DNA of 26,394 bases from Robinsoniella peoriensis (GTDB lineage Bacteria; Bacillota; Clostridia; Lachnospirales; Lachnospiraceae): assembly GCF_042680125.1 (NCBI RefSeq), contig NZ_JBHTNY010000068.1; one strand, written 5' to 3'. The notes below the pieces were generated by a model. That model did not search any database. It saw only the letters and a list, made by a program, of their open reading frames with translations, and was not told the origin of the DNA. The position numbers and the translations under genes are program-made. This document shows, piece by piece, positions 14,682 to 22,607 of the stretch (within the stretch, counting starts at the first letter, position 1; every line of letters starts with the position of its first letter).

Positions 14682-17108
14682 CTATCCCTCCACCTTTGCA
14701 TAAAATCCCCGCTCATTCCCCTCAATAAAAAGGCTATCCGTTATTACAAAACAATCCTCTAAATGAATATCTTCTGAGGAACTGCCTATCATTACTTTGA
14801 ATTCACCGGATTCAATCTTCCATCTCATATCTTTATCCAGAAACGCCAGCTGTCCGGGCTCCACTATAAATTTCACCTGCTTCTTTTCTCCCGCCATCAG
14901 CGCCACTCTCGCAAATCCCGCCAGTTCCTTAACGGGTCTTTGTAAACTGGCATAGCTGTCGGAAAAATACAGCTGTATCACTTCTGTTCCATCCACAGAT
15001 CCGGTATTTTTAACTTCGCAGGTTATCATAATTGTTTCATCCGGAGAAATCTCTTTCGCTTGGATATGCAACGCTGAGTACTCAAACTGCGTATACGACA
15101 TGCCATAGCCAAAACAATAGCGTGGGGTATGAGGTAAATCCACATAATCCTGAAAACCTATGCTACGTCCCGTATGCCATGCTGATCCCCAGGGATGATT
15201 ATAATATACAGGCAGCTGTCCGGTGTGGTAAGCAACTGACACGGGTAATTTTCCGCATGGATTAAATGCTCCCAGCAGCACTTCGGAAATTGCTCTGGCA
15301 CCGCCCTCAGCTGGTGCCCAGGCTTCCAGTATTGCGTCCAGGCATTCATCTGCTGCATCACTGGATATGGGACGGCCGTTAAAATGTATGCCCACCATGG
15401 GCTTTCCAAGCTTTGCCGCCTCTCTGATAAAATGTTCCTGACACGCTGGAAGATTAATATCTGAACTGTCTACACCTTCCCCCATAGTCGCAATGGAACA
15501 GCTGCAATACCTGCCGCCAAGGGTCATAATTACCAGGTCGGCTGCTGCTGCAATTTCCAATGCTTTCCCATATCCGGATTCATCGCTACCCGCTGCGGGA
15601 TAACCGTATGCACTGCTAATTTCCACATTTGGCAGATCTTTTTTCAGTTGATCCAGTAAACTCAGAGCATTTGGTTTCTGAAGCTTTAATAACTCCATAA
15701 ATTCTTCTGTTTCATCACTTTGAACCTGGGTGCCCGATATCAGAACCGCGTCTTTATTCCCCGCAGTTCCCGATTCACCAATTCCTGCTATGGAGTTTGC
15801 CACGGCCAGCACTGCTGAAGACATACTCAAATGGGTATAGTCACCAAAGAAGACCCTGGCATTCTCAGCATGACAACCAATAACGGCAATCTTTTTTAAA
15901 CCTCCTTTGAGCGGAAGTATTCCATTATTTTTAAGGAGGATCAGAGACTCCCTGGCTGCCTGTAAAGCAATTTCCTCTTCATCCCCTGCCAGAAATGTCT
16001 GCTTTAATTCCTGACCGGCAAGTGCATAAGGATTTTCAAATAATCCCATTCTGAACTTCGCAGTCAGCACGCCCAGAACCGCCTGATCTAAACGCTTTAT
16101 GCCCTTCTCACTATTTTGCAGCCTGATCATTAGTTCATCGTTAAAAGCCATACGGTTTGGCGTCTCCACGTCCATTCCTGCCAGCAATGACTGCTCGCCT
16201 GCATCTGTATAGCTTTCACAGACATGCTGCACTTCGTGAATATTGCTGATTGCACTGTAATCCGAAACGGTCACGCCATCGAACTTCATTTCATCCCGCA
16301 GCAGCCCGGTCAGAAGTTTTGCCGATGCTGATGCCGGTTCTCCGTCTATGCTGCAATAACAAGGCATAATTCCCTTTAGCCCGCTTTCGCTGATTGCAGC
16401 CTGAAACGGCTTTGCGTACACTTCCCGCAGCAGACGATCCGGAATTTCCAGGTGAGTGCCATGAATTCCTCCCTGCGTATGATGGGATCCCAAAAAATGT
16501 TTCGCCACTGCTTCAGACTTTCTTCCTGCACTTTCTCCCTGCTGAATCCCCCTCGTATAGGCTGCTCCCATTGCGGATACCAATGCTGCATCTTCCCCGT
16601 AGGACTCACCTTGCCTTCCCATGCGGGGATCTCTTGCCACATCCAGTACCGGAGCTAACGTATGGGTAATCCCCACTGCCCGTTCCTGCCTTGACACAAC
16701 ATCTGCAATTTTTTCCTCCAATTCAACATCCCAGGATGAGCCTCGTGCAATTCCAGCCGGAAAACTGGCTGCTTCCTGTATAAACGCACCGCATAAGCCT
16801 TCCATATGAAAAATCGCCGGGATGTGATGGCGGCTCTGTTCCATAATGATTTTCTGAACATCCCGCTGAAAATCAGCCACTGCTTCCAGACTTTCAATAT
16901 TTCTCATTTCCAGCGTACTGATCTCACCAATACCATTCCTGCACTTCTCCTTTAATTCCTCCATCCGATCCTTTGCAGGCAGGAAACAGGTCAGCTGTGC
17001 AAGCTTTTCTTCTGTGTTCATTTCCTGTAAAAGCAATTCTGCCCGCTTTTCACTGCTCAGTTGCGTATCCCTATATGATTGATTCATAAGCTTTATTTCT
17101 CCATTCAT
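14682..17108 (-). CDS. Beta-glycosidase, GH3
   Basis: The 808-aa protein has all three parts of a typical bacterial GH3 enzyme: N-terminal barrel (PAIFHMEGLCGA, FPAGIARGSSWD, VLDVARDPRMGRQGESYGED, KHFLGSH), alpha/beta sandwich (ESLILLKNNGILPLKGGLKKIAVIG, EAWAPAEGGARAISEVLLG) and a C-terminal FnIII-like domain (EVKNTGSVDGTEVIQLYF, KELAGFARVALMAGE). The nucleophile is Asp283 in VTVSDYSA. No signal peptide, so it works on imported oligosaccharides, likely as beta-glucosidase or beta-xylosidase; the sugar cannot be settled by eye. The ATG at 17108 follows the previous stop by 3 nt. A second in-frame ATG at 17087 has GGAG 11 nt upstream and is an alternative start. Confidence 0.94.
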   Translation of the reverse strand: MNGEIKLMNQSYRDTQLSSEKRAELLLQEMNTEEKLAQLTCFLPAKDRMEELKEKCRNGIGEISTLEMRNIESLEAVADFQRDVQKIIMEQSRHHIPAIFHMEGLCGAFIQEAASFPAGIARGSSWDVELEEKIADVVSRQERAVGITHTLAPVLDVARDPRMGRQGESYGEDAALVSAMGAAYTRGIQQGESAGRKSEAVAKHFLGSHHTQGGIHGTHLEIPDRLLREVYAKPFQAAISESGLKGIMPCYCSIDGEPASASAKLLTGLLRDEMKFDGVTVSDYSAISNIHEVQHVCESYTDAGEQSLLAGMDVETPNRMAFNDELMIRLQNSEKGIKRLDQAVLGVLTAKFRMGLFENPYALAGQELKQTFLAGDEEEIALQAARESLILLKNNGILPLKGGLKKIAVIGCHAENARVFFGDYTHLSMSSAVLAVANSIAGIGESGTAGNKDAVLISGTQVQSDETEEFMELLKLQKPNALSLLDQLKKDLPNVEISSAYGYPAAGSDESGYGKALEIAAAADLVIMTLGGRYCSCSIATMGEGVDSSDINLPACQEHFIREAAKLGKPMVGIHFNGRPISSDAADECLDAILEAWAPAEGGARAISEVLLGAFNPCGKLPVSVAYHTGQLPVYYNHPWGSAWHTGRSIGFQDYVDLPHTPRYCFGYGMSYTQFEYSALHIQAKEISPDETIMITCEVKNTGSVDGTEVIQLYFSDSYASLQRPVKELAGFARVALMAGEKKQVKFIVEPGQLAFLDKDMRWKIESGEFKVMIGSSSEDIHLEDCFVITDSLFIEGNERGFYAKVEG

Positions 17109-17111
17109 TTT

Positions 17112-18047
17112 TTACATATTATCCCGTTCGTTACGGGATACTCCATTCTGTGCAAACAATGCCAGCTTGCAATAAAAATCTTCCAGCAGAAGCCGATGGT
17201 CAATTTGATCATACACCCGGATGGGACGGCTGACTCCATGATGTACATAAGTCATATCAGAAGCTATCCGCGGTGCCTGCCGCCACTCATAACTGGCGCT
17301 GTCTCCATACAAAAGCACGCCAACCGCTGGAGAGTCACCCAGAATATACCTTTCTCCAGTAAAATAATCCATCTTACGAACACCTTCGCATTGGTTGAAT
17401 TCATCCAATTGCTCAAACAGATATTTTCCGATTTCACCCTGAGGACGAACCCGGTATTCCAATTCGGCAAGCGTAACCGCTGCCTGCTTATATACATTTT
17501 GTGGAATCTGCCACAATTCAATTGGCGAGGAAAACACAACATTTGCTGCATTGATATCATTCCAAAGATTAAATTCATTCCCTCCGAGGGGATATGGACC
17601 TCCTCCAATCCAGACAGCGGTTAGACGCTTTGCAATTCCAGGCTCCATCAGATAGGCGCTTGCCAGATCGGTTATGCCGCCCAGGAACAGTACAAACAAA
17701 GGTCGTTCATCCTCTTTAAGTGCTTCTTTTATAATAAATTCTGCCCCCTCAGAAATCTCCGGGGTAAGCTCATCCCTTAACGCACTCTGCGCCCCATGAT
17801 ACAACATATCCTCTTTCTTTAAGCCCATCAAATCAAATATTTTCTCCAGTTCAGCATAACTTCTGTCCACACTGTCCTCTAAGCATCCATAACGTGCGGC
17901 AATGAATCCTACATTGTCCAGCTTCGGACTCAGTAAAGCCTGTACAATGGCATACTGGTCATCTGCTTCATTCTTAGCATCCGTATCAATAATGACCCGG
18001 ACCTGCTTTTCCTGAGGGATTGTAAATGAATAATTACTGTAAATCAT
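17112..18047 (-). CDS. Nucleoside-hydrolase-family protein in a glycan operon
   Basis: The family hydrolyses N-ribosides, with calcium bound by an N-terminal Asp cluster. Here the cluster reads IIDTDAKNEADDQYA (about residues 19-33), three residues longer than the DxDxGxDDA seen in classical enzymes, but it keeps the Asp set. Later motifs LFVLFLGGITDLASA and GGNEFNLWNDINAANVVF match the family's core and substrate-binding region. I start at the ATG at 18047 (311 aa) because AGGAGG lies 9 nt before it; the frame opens at 18071. It lies between the permease gene and the GH3 gene in tight spacing, so it is part of the operon. Its substrate may be a glycoside rather than a nucleoside; that is inference. 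Confidence 0.85.
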   Translation of the reverse strand: MIYSNYSFTIPQEKQVRVIIDTDAKNEADDQYAIVQALLSPKLDNVGFIAARYGCLEDSVDRSYAELEKIFDLMGLKKEDMLYHGAQSALRDELTPEISEGAEFIIKEALKEDERPLFVLFLGGITDLASAYLMEPGIAKRLTAVWIGGGPYPLGGNEFNLWNDINAANVVFSSPIELWQIPQNVYKQAAVTLAELEYRVRPQGEIGKYLFEQLDEFNQCEGVRKMDYFTGERYILGDSPAVGVLLYGDSASYEWRQAPRIASDMTYVHHGVSRPIRVYDQIDHRLLLEDFYCKLALFAQNGVSRNERDNM

Positions 18048-18092
18048 CGGTTTCTTCCTCCTGTATTTCATACCGTGTAATAAATAACGCTG

Positions 18093-18992
18093 CTACTCCT
18101 TTACACCTCCAAGTGTAATTCCTTTTACCAAATATCTCTGGAAAAACGGATAAATGGCCACTATGGGGATGATACCAATCACAGCAATAGACATCCGAAT
18201 TGTTGTGGATGGCAATTTTACATTCGTCGCCATTGCCGCACTGCTCGTTGCTGCAGCGGAAATCGCACGAATATCATTGCTGATATTATTCAATACAATC
18301 TGAATGGTATAATACTCCGAACCACCTCTTGCTGATAAATAGTACAGCCCATTCAGCCAGTCGTTCCAGTAGCTTAGAGCCGTCATCAGTCCGATGGTTG
18401 CAATGATCGGTTTACTAAGTGGAATCACGATAGATATTAAGATCCGCACCGCACCGGCTCCGTCTATTCTCGCTGCTTCTTCCAAACTGATGGGAATACT
18501 GTTGATAAAATAATTCCGGATCAGTATGATATTAAATGCATTCATCATCATATTCGGGACAATTAATGCCCATATGGTGTCCTTAATATTCCAGATCTTG
18601 TTATAACAGTAGTAAGTGGACACCAGACCTCCATTGAACAGCATGGTAAAAATCAACAGAAAGCTTACAATTTTCATACCCGGAACCCACTGCTTGCTGA
18701 TGCCATAGGCAAATAAGACGCTGATGAAAAGGCATGCCACTGTGCCTGCTGCAGTTACAATAATGGTCATCAAATAAGCATGGCCAATCGTCTGCCATTT
18801 CATAGCAATGTACTCATATGCTGATAAGCTCCATTCCTTTGGAAAAAAAGTAAATCCGTTGACGGATGCCCAGCTATTATCTGTAAATGAGGCAATAATC
18901 AAAAGAATGAATGGTAAGAGTGCAACAGCAGTCGCAATGATACAGATTGCATTCGTGATAATTTGTGTCCTCATATTTTCTCTTGTTTTCAT
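18093..18992 (-). CDS. Carbohydrate ABC transporter permease, LplC/YtcP-like
   Basis: The 299-aa membrane subunit belongs to the polysaccharide-type importers typical of Firmicutes. It shows an N-terminal span (IITNAICIIATAVALLPFILLIIASF), further helices, and the EAA loop EEAARIDGAGAVRILISIVIPLSKP. The C-terminus (FQRYLVKGITLGGVKE) is the usual end of this family. A full AGGAGG precedes the ATG by 5-6 nt. It follows the LplB-like gene by 11 nt and works with it and the binding lipoprotein. No ATPase gene is present in the window. Confidence 0.94.
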   Translation of the reverse strand: MKTRENMRTQIITNAICIIATAVALLPFILLIIASFTDNSWASVNGFTFFPKEWSLSAYEYIAMKWQTIGHAYLMTIIVTAAGTVACLFISVLFAYGISKQWVPGMKIVSFLLIFTMLFNGGLVSTYYCYNKIWNIKDTIWALIVPNMMMNAFNIILIRNYFINSIPISLEEAARIDGAGAVRILISIVIPLSKPIIATIGLMTALSYWNDWLNGLYYLSARGGSEYYTIQIVLNNISNDIRAISAAATSSAAMATNVKLPSTTIRMSIAVIGIIPIVAIYPFFQRYLVKGITLGGVKE

Positions 18993-19003
18993 TTATGCCT
19001 CCT

Positions 19004-19945
19004 TTAGAACAGCGCACTGCCTGCCTGATACTTTTTCACAATCTTATTTGCGATTAAAATTAGGATGAAACCACAGATAGACTGGTACACACTTGCTGCT
19101 CCTGCCATTCCGTAATCCGCATTCTTCATCAATGCCTGATATACATATACATCTATTGTTCTGGTGAATTCATACAGCGGCCCGCTGTTTCTTGTCACCT
19201 GATAAAACAACCCGAAATCAGAACGGAATACCTGGCCTACACTTAAGATAAACAGCGTAATTACTGTAGGTTTTAATAAGGGCAGCGTGATATATCTGAT
19301 TTGTTTCCATTTCGATGCTCCGTCAATCCGTGCTGCTTCAAAAAAATCCTGACTGATTCCCACAATACTGGAATAATAGATAATCATACTGTATCCTGCA
19401 TTTTTCCATGTATTTACAAATATCAGAATCAGCGGCCAATAAGTCTTATCCTGATACCAATTAACCGGTTTCAGCCCCATCGCCGGAAACAATGTCTTGT
19501 TCAAGAATCCGCTTTCACTGGATAAAAATGCATATCCCAGATAACTGACAACAACCCAACTCATGAGATAAGGCAGTAAAATAAATATCTGGTACAATTT
19601 AGAAGTATGCTTTGAGCGAATTTCATTGATCGAAATCGCCAGCAGTACTGCACAAACAGTTCCAATTACAAAAAAGGCTATATTGTAACAAATTGTATTT
19701 CTGGTGATGGACCAGGCATCCTTTGATGCAAACAGAAACCGAAAGTTATCCAGGCCACTCCAGTCACTTCCAAAAATACCTTTGGTATAATTCATTTTCT
19801 TAAATGCTATGACAATGCCAAACATCGGCAAATAGTTATTAATCAATAAGTAAATTAATCCAGGCAAAACCATCAGATAAAATGGCAGTACCTTTTTCAG
19901 TCCTATTCTCTTCTTTGCTGCCGGTAATTTTCTTTTTCCGATCAT
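19004..19945 (-). CDS. Carbohydrate ABC transporter permease, LplB/YteP-like
   Basis: The 313-aa membrane subunit starts with a basic stretch (KRKLPAAKKRIGLKK), then a membrane span (VLPFYLMVLPGLIYLLINNYLPMFGIVIAFKK) containing the family's typical N-terminal pattern. The EAA loop is FEAARIDGASKWKQIRYITLPLLKP. AGGAG stands 6 nt before the ATG. It is separated from the binding-protein gene by 70 nt containing a strong stem-loop, and is the partner of the LplC-like protein. Confidence 0.94.
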   Translation of the reverse strand: MIGKRKLPAAKKRIGLKKVLPFYLMVLPGLIYLLINNYLPMFGIVIAFKKMNYTKGIFGSDWSGLDNFRFLFASKDAWSITRNTICYNIAFFVIGTVCAVLLAISINEIRSKHTSKLYQIFILLPYLMSWVVVSYLGYAFLSSESGFLNKTLFPAMGLKPVNWYQDKTYWPLILIFVNTWKNAGYSMIIYYSSIVGISQDFFEAARIDGASKWKQIRYITLPLLKPTVITLFILSVGQVFRSDFGLFYQVTRNSGPLYEFTRTIDVYVYQALMKNADYGMAGAASVYQSICGFILILIANKIVKKYQAGSALF

Positions 19946-19967
19946 GTTAATCTCCTATAATATTTCA

Positions 19968-20000
19968 GGCTGCCGCTAACTTTTGTAAGTAACAGCAGCC
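19968..20000 (-). promoter_or_regulatory. Strong intercistronic stem-loop between binding protein and permease genes
   Basis: GGCTGCCGCTA (19968-19978) and TAACAGCAGCC (19990-20000) pair over 11 positions on the minus-strand RNA, including two G-U pairs, with an 11-nt loop. No T-run follows, so most transcripts should continue into the permease genes. Its position, 33-nt size and GGCTG start match the hairpin at 1788-1820 in the other ABC operon. Confidence 0.6.
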
Positions 20001-20015
20001 CTTTGTCATGATAGA

Positions 20016-21680
20016 TTATTTACTTGCTGCCCATGCATCAAGCTGCTTTTGGTTTTCTGCAATTATTTTATCAATGCCTGCTGATTTTAGCGCGGCATTA
20101 AATTCCGGCAGAGCTTTTTCAGGATCCAGTGCTCCTGCATTAAAGCTATAGCAATACTGTTCCATCACGGTCTCAACTGCAGCAATTTCCGTGCTTACGC
20201 TGCTGGCATTAAAGCTGTAACCCATCGCCGGTGAATAACGGCTTTTGGGCAATGCATTTTCATAATCAAGCCATTTTTTACTCAGATCGATATCAGCAGG
20301 ATATACAGCCGGCAGAGTCAGGCGATTTCCCCAAAGACCGTATACATTGCTGTAAGGAAGCTGTGTAACGTCATCAGCCAGATACTTAATTACCTGATAT
20401 TCTCCATTATCCTCCACTACTTCATACTCTTCCCCTTCAAATCCGTATTGAATTAAAGTACCTGCTTCATTATTTGTAAGTACATATGCGATTGCTTCTA
20501 CTGCTTTCCCCGGATTTGCAGAGGTAATAGGTACATTCCAGTTAACATTAGACCCGCCATTCAGCCTGATAAATCCATCAACTGTACGGAACTGGACTAC
20601 ATCCTGTCCCCAGGTGGAGTTTGTTGTCAGCATACCGCTCTCCGGCTCACAATAACCAAAACTTCCTAAATAATTTTCTTCCATAGCACGGTTTGAGAAG
20701 TCTGTATCCACTGCTGCATCAGGTGCAATATATCCCTTTGCTGCCCAGTCGTACATCATTTCACAATATTTCTTATATTCCTCTGTTTCAAAATAATTAT
20801 AAATGGTCGTATCCTCAAAACTTCTGTTTAACATCAATACGCCAGCTGAAAAACTTCCCGATAACATATCGTATTCCTGATAGCTGTAGTTCAAAGGCTC
20901 ATATGTATTATTCCAGGGAGTCATCATATAGAAATCCTTGCCTTCTCCTTCTTTTACAATTTCGAACATCTTTTCAATTTCTTCTAACGTATAAATTTTA
21001 TTGTCATCCTGTTCAAATCCATACTTATCACAATATTCTTTTTTCATATTGAATCCATAAGTCTGATACAGTTTGTTTACGCAAGATGGAAGGGAATACA
21101 GCTTGCCATCATAATAATTTCCACTGATCCAGTTTGGCTCAATCTTACTGCCATACTCCTCCATGTATTCATCCAGAGGTAAAATCAGACCATCTTCAAC
21201 CAGATTACCCACACTTGTAAAGGCTGTCAGTGAAACATCCAGCTGTTCTCCGGATGATATCATCAATGTAGCATCCTGCTGGGAAGTCATAAGATCTGTC
21301 GGTACAAAGGTTACGTGAACACCGATGTCTTTTTCCATCATCTCGTTCAGCGCGTCTTCCATCCGGTAAAATCCTTCCGTCACCTCGCTGGTTGCCGGAT
21401 ACTGCCAGAAAATCTCAACAATATCTCCATCTGCTTTCGACTCGGTACCAGCCGCTTCCTCTTTCCCTGTCTCTGAACTGCTTTTCGCTGTATCTTCCTG
21501 AGATGTCACAGCTTCCGTCTTTGTTTCATTATTTGATTCTACATTTGTTTCTTTATTTGTATCTTTATTTGTTTCCGCTTTTGTCTCGTTCCCGTTCGTC
21601 TCCTTTTGTTGTCCGCATCCTCCTAAAATACTTACCGCCAGGCTGCTGCATACTAATAAAGCAACTACTTTCCTCTTCAT
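20016..21680 (-). CDS. Extracellular solute-binding lipoprotein, LplA-like
   Basis: The 554-aa protein is the substrate receptor of the LplB/LplC-type importer. The signal peptide MKRKVVALLVCSSLAVSILGGC ends in a lipobox with Cys22. A low-complexity linker rich in N, T, K, E and S spans about residues 23-80, longer than usual, and should hold the binding domain away from the membrane. The receptor domain follows (EIFWQYPATSEVTEGFYRMEDALNEM, NWISGNYYDGKLYSLPS, YGLWGNRLTLPAVYPADI). AGGAGG lies 8 nt before the ATG. It is the first structural gene after the two-component regulators, the usual order for loci controlled by a YesM/YesN pair. Ligand unknown; a rhamnosylated oligosaccharide is suggested by the neighbouring enzymes. 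Confidence 0.93.
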   Translation of the reverse strand: MKRKVVALLVCSSLAVSILGGCGQQKETNGNETKAETNKDTNKETNVESNNETKTEAVTSQEDTAKSSSETGKEEAAGTESKADGDIVEIFWQYPATSEVTEGFYRMEDALNEMMEKDIGVHVTFVPTDLMTSQQDATLMISSGEQLDVSLTAFTSVGNLVEDGLILPLDEYMEEYGSKIEPNWISGNYYDGKLYSLPSCVNKLYQTYGFNMKKEYCDKYGFEQDDNKIYTLEEIEKMFEIVKEGEGKDFYMMTPWNNTYEPLNYSYQEYDMLSGSFSAGVLMLNRSFEDTTIYNYFETEEYKKYCEMMYDWAAKGYIAPDAAVDTDFSNRAMEENYLGSFGYCEPESGMLTTNSTWGQDVVQFRTVDGFIRLNGGSNVNWNVPITSANPGKAVEAIAYVLTNNEAGTLIQYGFEGEEYEVVEDNGEYQVIKYLADDVTQLPYSNVYGLWGNRLTLPAVYPADIDLSKKWLDYENALPKSRYSPAMGYSFNASSVSTEIAAVETVMEQYCYSFNAGALDPEKALPEFNAALKSAGIDKIIAENQKQLDAWAASK

Positions 21681-21824
21681 AAATTTCCTCCTTAAATAGG
21701 TATTTGTTTCTATGCTTTATTTATACTTTTTTTTGACTCTAAATACCATACTATTTTCAAACTGGAATCTCTCGAAAACGAACTACTTTTTTTATTGCAT
21801 ATGAAAAACGGCTCTACTTATCCT

Positions 21825-22607
21825 TTAATCTTCTCCACTATATTGGGATGGTGAACACCCAAATGATTTCTTAAACATAGAATTAAAATTAGCATAACTC
21901 TTATAGCCAACCAGCTCTGACACAGCATTCGCGCTAAGATTCCTGGTCTTTAGCAGCTCTGCTGCCATCTTCATCCGCTCCGTAATTATATACTGGCCAA
22001 CGGTTATATTCTTTTCCTTTTTAAAAATCCGATTTAAATATGCCGGATGTATGAACAGCTTTTCAGCTATTTCATTTAAAGAAAGCGTCTCACTGGACAG
22101 GTTCTCTACAATATAGCTTATCGCTGCATCCACCGATTTTTCCGTTTTCTTCTGTCCGAAATTTTCTGTTGCCAGTTCCACTTTTTCCTTAACCGCCTGC
22201 CTGCCGTATTCCTGAAAACGGGCAGACTCCCGTTTATCTTTAATCCGGTTAACCACCTTAAGAACAGCCGCTCCGATATCCTCGTACATGGCTGGCATCA
22301 GCAAATAGTCCTGGCAGCCCAGCTGAATCGCTTCCTTTGCGTATTCAAAGCTGGCATGGCAGGTTAAAAAAATACATTCAATCTCCTTTTTGTTCTCCCT
22401 GACCCAGCGCAGTACTGCTATCCCGTTTTCACCAGGCATCTCAATATCACAGAGCATCAGATCAATGGGATTTTTCTGGATACAAAGCTTGGCGGCTTCT
22501 GCATCATAAGCGGTAAATACCTCTTCCACCCCATACTGCTCCCATGGAATATCTGTTTTCATTGTCTCAACTGTTAAAATAGCATCATTAATCAATAGTA
22601 ACTTCAT
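21825..22607 (-). CDS. AraC-type response regulator, YesN-like
   Basis: The 260-aa protein has a receiver domain (1-118) and a C-terminal AraC double helix-turn-helix (about 157-257, LSLNEIAEKLFIHPAYLNRIFKK and AVSELVGYKSYANFNSMFKKSFGCSPSQY). The phosphorylation site is Asp54 in LCDIEMPG. Two receiver features are altered: the acidic pair near the start reads ND (residues 7-8), and the normally conserved Lys before Pro is Met104 in YLLMPA. It should activate the adjacent transport and hydrolase operon in response to the paired kinase. Its ATG lies inside the kinase gene, 20 nt before that gene ends, with GGAGG 6 nt upstream, so the two are translationally coupled. Confidence 0.93.
   Translation of the reverse strand: MKLLLINDAILTVETMKTDIPWEQYGVEEVFTAYDAEAAKLCIQKNPIDLMLCDIEMPGENGIAVLRWVRENKKEIECIFLTCHASFEYAKEAIQLGCQDYLLMPAMYEDIGAAVLKVVNRIKDKRESARFQEYGRQAVKEKVELATENFGQKKTEKSVDAAISYIVENLSSETLSLNEIAEKLFIHPAYLNRIFKKEKNITVGQYIITERMKMAAELLKTRNLSANAVSELVGYKSYANFNSMFKKSFGCSPSQYSGED

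Noticed and set aside
21681..21824. CcpA (cre) operator upstream of the LplA-like gene
   Set aside because: Stretches such as ATGAAAAACG and TCGAAAACG resemble half a site, but none matches the full consensus with correct spacing.
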